From NCBI GenBank assembly GCA_031551355.1, contig JAVBNT010000042.1, positions 1 through 7,375 on the forward strand: 7,375 nt of DNA, in the 5' to 3' direction. The position numbers and the translations under genes are program-made. Source of the DNA: JAVBNT01 sp031551355. Lineage in GTDB: Bacteria > Vulcanimicrobiota > CADAWZ01. Positions 5,926 through 7,375 of this stretch are shown here, piece after piece. Position 1 is the stretch's first letter, and each line of letters begins with the position of its first letter. The notes beneath the pieces were generated by a model, which was not told the origin of the DNA, did no database searches, and was given only the letters and a program-made list of their open reading frames with translations.

Positions 5926-5931
5926 TATAAT
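5926..5931 (+). promoter_or_regulatory. Consensus -10 box of the secreted-protein gene
   Basis: TATAAT is a perfect -10 hexamer, 56 bases before the ATG at 5988. No good -35 lies at the proper distance; the candidate position 5903-5908 is AT-only. The TTTGTTAACAAA palindrome fills the spacer region. The promoter may need an activator, or the palindrome may be a repressor site. Confidence 0.5.
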
Positions 5932-5972
5932 GAGTATATCACAAAAAACGTTTTCATAAATTTTTAATAATC

Positions 5973-5980
5973 TTGGAGGT
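5973..5980 (+). promoter_or_regulatory. Ribosome binding site of the secreted-protein gene
   Basis: TTGGAGGT ends seven bases before the ATG at 5988. The TTG at 5973 is in frame but belongs to the ribosome site itself. Starting at 5988 gives a signal peptide beginning directly with MKK. Confidence 0.9.
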
Positions 5981-5987
5981 AAACTAT

Positions 5988-7211
5988 ATGAAAAAATTAT
6001 TAGCAGGTTTAGCAGCAGGTTTTTTTGCAATGGCACTTGTGTCCTCGGCTGATGCCGCTACCGGTATGAGAGTTGAGGCAACCAAGGGGCCTGCCGTTGT
6101 AAAACAGAATACGAGTTCAGTTTATAATATGTCAATCAAGGTAAACGATCATATACAGGTACAGGAACTTCATTATGTATATTCTCCAAGTATTCTTTTT
6201 ACACCGGATCTGCTTAATTATCTGAATACCAACTTTCCGGGAATGACTAATTTACTCCCGGCCGTATCTAATGAAATGGCTATAGCTTATTTTAAAGCGA
6301 TGAGAGACGGCGGACTTACACAGCTTTATAACGGCGGCGGCGGTAGATGGGAAATGGGCTGGGGATATGGCGGAGTTAATAATCTTGATGCTTTCACGCT
6401 GCTTTACTGGGACAGCATTGTAGATGTTGCGACAAATTCATCAATTGTTCCCGGAAGAAATCTTTCCATAAAAACTCCTCAGGGCATAGACCTGATCCGT
6501 ATTACCGATTATAACGACGTTTATTATAAAGTTGAATCCAATCAGGCGGCTGTTGACAAGTTTTACAATGATAATAAAAGCACTTTTGTTAATGAATCAA
6601 TCGCTTCTCAGGAATCCTACGGTTATGTAGACGGTGTTTTGACGAGACTTACACAGGATGTTATCACCCGCGAGAACGTCGACATCTATAACCTCTCTGT
6701 TGTGAAGGATGCTTCTCCGTTAGTTCTCGATATGAGTGGCAGTGGCAAGCTTCAGGCATCAAAAGGCCAGCATCTTCCTCATCAGACAATTGACCTTGAA
6801 CGCACAATAATAACTGACTTCTATGGCGACGGTTTTGAAATTGCGATGGAATGGGTAGGCCCTAACGACGGTCTGCTTGTTGAGCCTAAAGCTGACGGAA
6901 CAGTAGATATGAGCTGCCTTTTCGGAACGGCCGGCGGATATGATGACGGTTATGAAAAACTCTCGCTTTATGCAGACAAAAATGGTATTGTAAGCGGTGA
7001 CATTCTGAAGAAACTTTCCGTATGGCAGGATGCAAACGGCAACGGCAAAGCTGACGCCGGTGAAGTAAAGAGCTGTGCTTCCCTTGGAATCACTTCAATA
7101 AATACGAAACATAAAGGGTTTGTAAGTTCCTTTGAGATGAACGGTAAAACTCAGAAAATGTGGGATTGGTGGCCGAGTGCAGCTGAGCTCCATAAAGTTG
7201 CCAGCAAATAA
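5988..7211 (+). CDS. Exported protein with EF-hand-like C-terminal domain, function unknown
   Basis: This is a 407-residue protein with a Sec signal peptide: MKK, a hydrophobic core (4-18) and a signal peptidase site after ADA (21-23). Residues ~24-240 are not recognised; they include a glycine-rich stretch (YNGGGGRWEMGWGYGG, 114-129). From ~245 the sequence follows a calcium-binding module seen in many large secreted and RTX-type proteins: PLVLDMSGSGK (244-254), DFYGDGFEIAMEWVGPNDGLLV (277-298), then SVWQDANGNGKADAGEVKS (344-362). The loop DANGNGKADAGE (348-359) has EF-hand ligand positions D, N, N, D and E. Earlier loops that are usually D/G-rich (DMSGSG, YADKNG) look degenerate. No RTX nonapeptides, anchor or membrane span are seen, so it is probably released or periplasmic. 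A near-identical C-terminal tail at 1-87 shows it belongs to a paralogous family at this locus. Its codons are less T-rich than those of the ABC genes. Confidence 0.85.
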   Translation: MKKLLAGLAAGFFAMALVSSADAATGMRVEATKGPAVVKQNTSSVYNMSIKVNDHIQVQELHYVYSPSILFTPDLLNYLNTNFPGMTNLLPAVSNEMAIAYFKAMRDGGLTQLYNGGGGRWEMGWGYGGVNNLDAFTLLYWDSIVDVATNSSIVPGRNLSIKTPQGIDLIRITDYNDVYYKVESNQAAVDKFYNDNKSTFVNESIASQESYGYVDGVLTRLTQDVITRENVDIYNLSVVKDASPLVLDMSGSGKLQASKGQHLPHQTIDLERTIITDFYGDGFEIAMEWVGPNDGLLVEPKADGTVDMSCLFGTAGGYDDGYEKLSLYADKNGIVSGDILKKLSVWQDANGNGKADAGEVKSCASLGITSINTKHKGFVSSFEMNGKTQKMWDWWPSAAELHKVASK

Positions 7212-7232
7212 TAGAAACTGTTGATTTAAAGC

Positions 7233-7264
7233 AAAGGGGCTGTCGTGCTAACGGCGGCCCCTTT
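7233..7264 (+). terminator. Terminator-like hairpin after the secreted-protein gene
   Basis: A 13-bp stem (7233-7245 with 7252-7264, two G-U pairs) is capped by a six-base loop, 21 bases after the stop. The stem is GC-rich in the middle with AAA/TTT at its base. The T-run after it is short (TTT then AA), so termination may be less efficient than at the other two terminators. Confidence 0.7.
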
Positions 7265-7277
7265 AACATGGAATAAA

Positions 7278-7375
7278 AGATAACGGTCACCGGGCTAAGC
7301 CCGGCTTTAGCCTGTTGAAGGAGCCTAGCGACTGAAACGTGGTCCACCCGCTATGCGGGTGTGGGAATCTTGGTT
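7278..7375 (+). ncRNA. Structured, non-coding GC-rich segment (possible HEARO/omega-RNA), cut by window end
   Basis: This stretch contrasts sharply with the AT-rich spacers. CCGGGCT (7290-7296) and AGCCCGG (7298-7304) are perfectly complementary around one base. GGCTAA (7293-7298) can instead pair with TTAGCC (7307-7312), and GGCT-TT-AGCC (7303-7312) is a third option. A hairpin CACCCGC-TAT-GCGGGTG spans 7345-7361. Between them lies single-strand-like sequence with GTTGAAGGAGCC and ACTGAAACG. Layout and several words remind me of HEARO RNAs, the omega-RNAs lying directly upstream of IscB nucleases, but this is from memory and unverified. If so, an iscB gene or its remnant would follow beyond 7375. 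Another mobile-element end is an alternative. The left boundary is approximate and no protein is likely here. Confidence 0.4.

Noticed and set aside
7090..7347. 85-codon minus-strand ORF at the right end
   Set aside because: It runs through the terminator hairpin, the structured segment and the antisense of the secreted-protein tail; no ribosome site or recognisable protein.
7345..7361. CRISPR repeat or transcription terminator at the right-edge hairpin
   Set aside because: The hairpin occurs once with no spaced repetition and no T-run follows, so neither reading is supported.

Overview
The window holds an apparent iron-homeostasis gene block set between two copies of a secreted-protein gene, all on the + strand. 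Five genes form the block: two half-size ABC transporters that should pair (YbtP/YbtQ or IrtA/IrtB type), a cysteine-rich DUF3793 protein, a clostridial-type flavodoxin, and a DtxR/MntR-family metal-responsive repressor. The flavodoxin closely resembles those of Clostridium. DUF3793 next to a short flavodoxin is typical of anaerobic Firmicutes, including Negativicutes. Shine-Dalgarno sites are strong and spacers are AT-rich. I therefore suggest an anaerobic, probably gut-type bacterium of Firmicutes/Negativicutes affinity; this is inference, and the secreted proteins do not settle it.

Layout. Positions 1-87 are the last 28 codons of a gene whose C-terminus is almost identical to that of the large gene at 5988-7211. 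A clear terminator follows (111-139). The 366-base spacer up to 453 holds a strong sigma70-type promoter (237-265), a perfect 12-bp inverted repeat straddling its -35 box, and a leader of about 180 bases with mutually exclusive pairing segments. The two ABC genes (454-2268 and 2261-4009) overlap by 8 bases. After a 124-base gap, DUF3793 starts at a GTG (4134) behind a perfect Shine-Dalgarno, followed 11 bases later by the flavodoxin (4748-5182). The DtxR-type gene has its own promoter (5211-5239), and a strong terminator (5756-5790) closes the block.

From 5791 to 5987 there is a dense array of TTGTTAA/TTAACAA words leading to a consensus -10 box and the gene for an exported protein with an EF-hand-like C-terminal domain. 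After its terminator-like hairpin (7233-7264), the last ~95 bases are GC-rich, non-coding and full of nested hairpins. They look like the start of a structured RNA, possibly of the HEARO/IscB omega-RNA kind, and run off the window.

Working model (inference): under low iron the DtxR-type repressor releases one or more promoters, the ABC pair imports an iron chelate, and the flavodoxin replaces ferredoxin or delivers electrons to reduce the imported iron. DUF3793 has no known function; its position and 16 cysteines suggest a role in the same metal or redox process.
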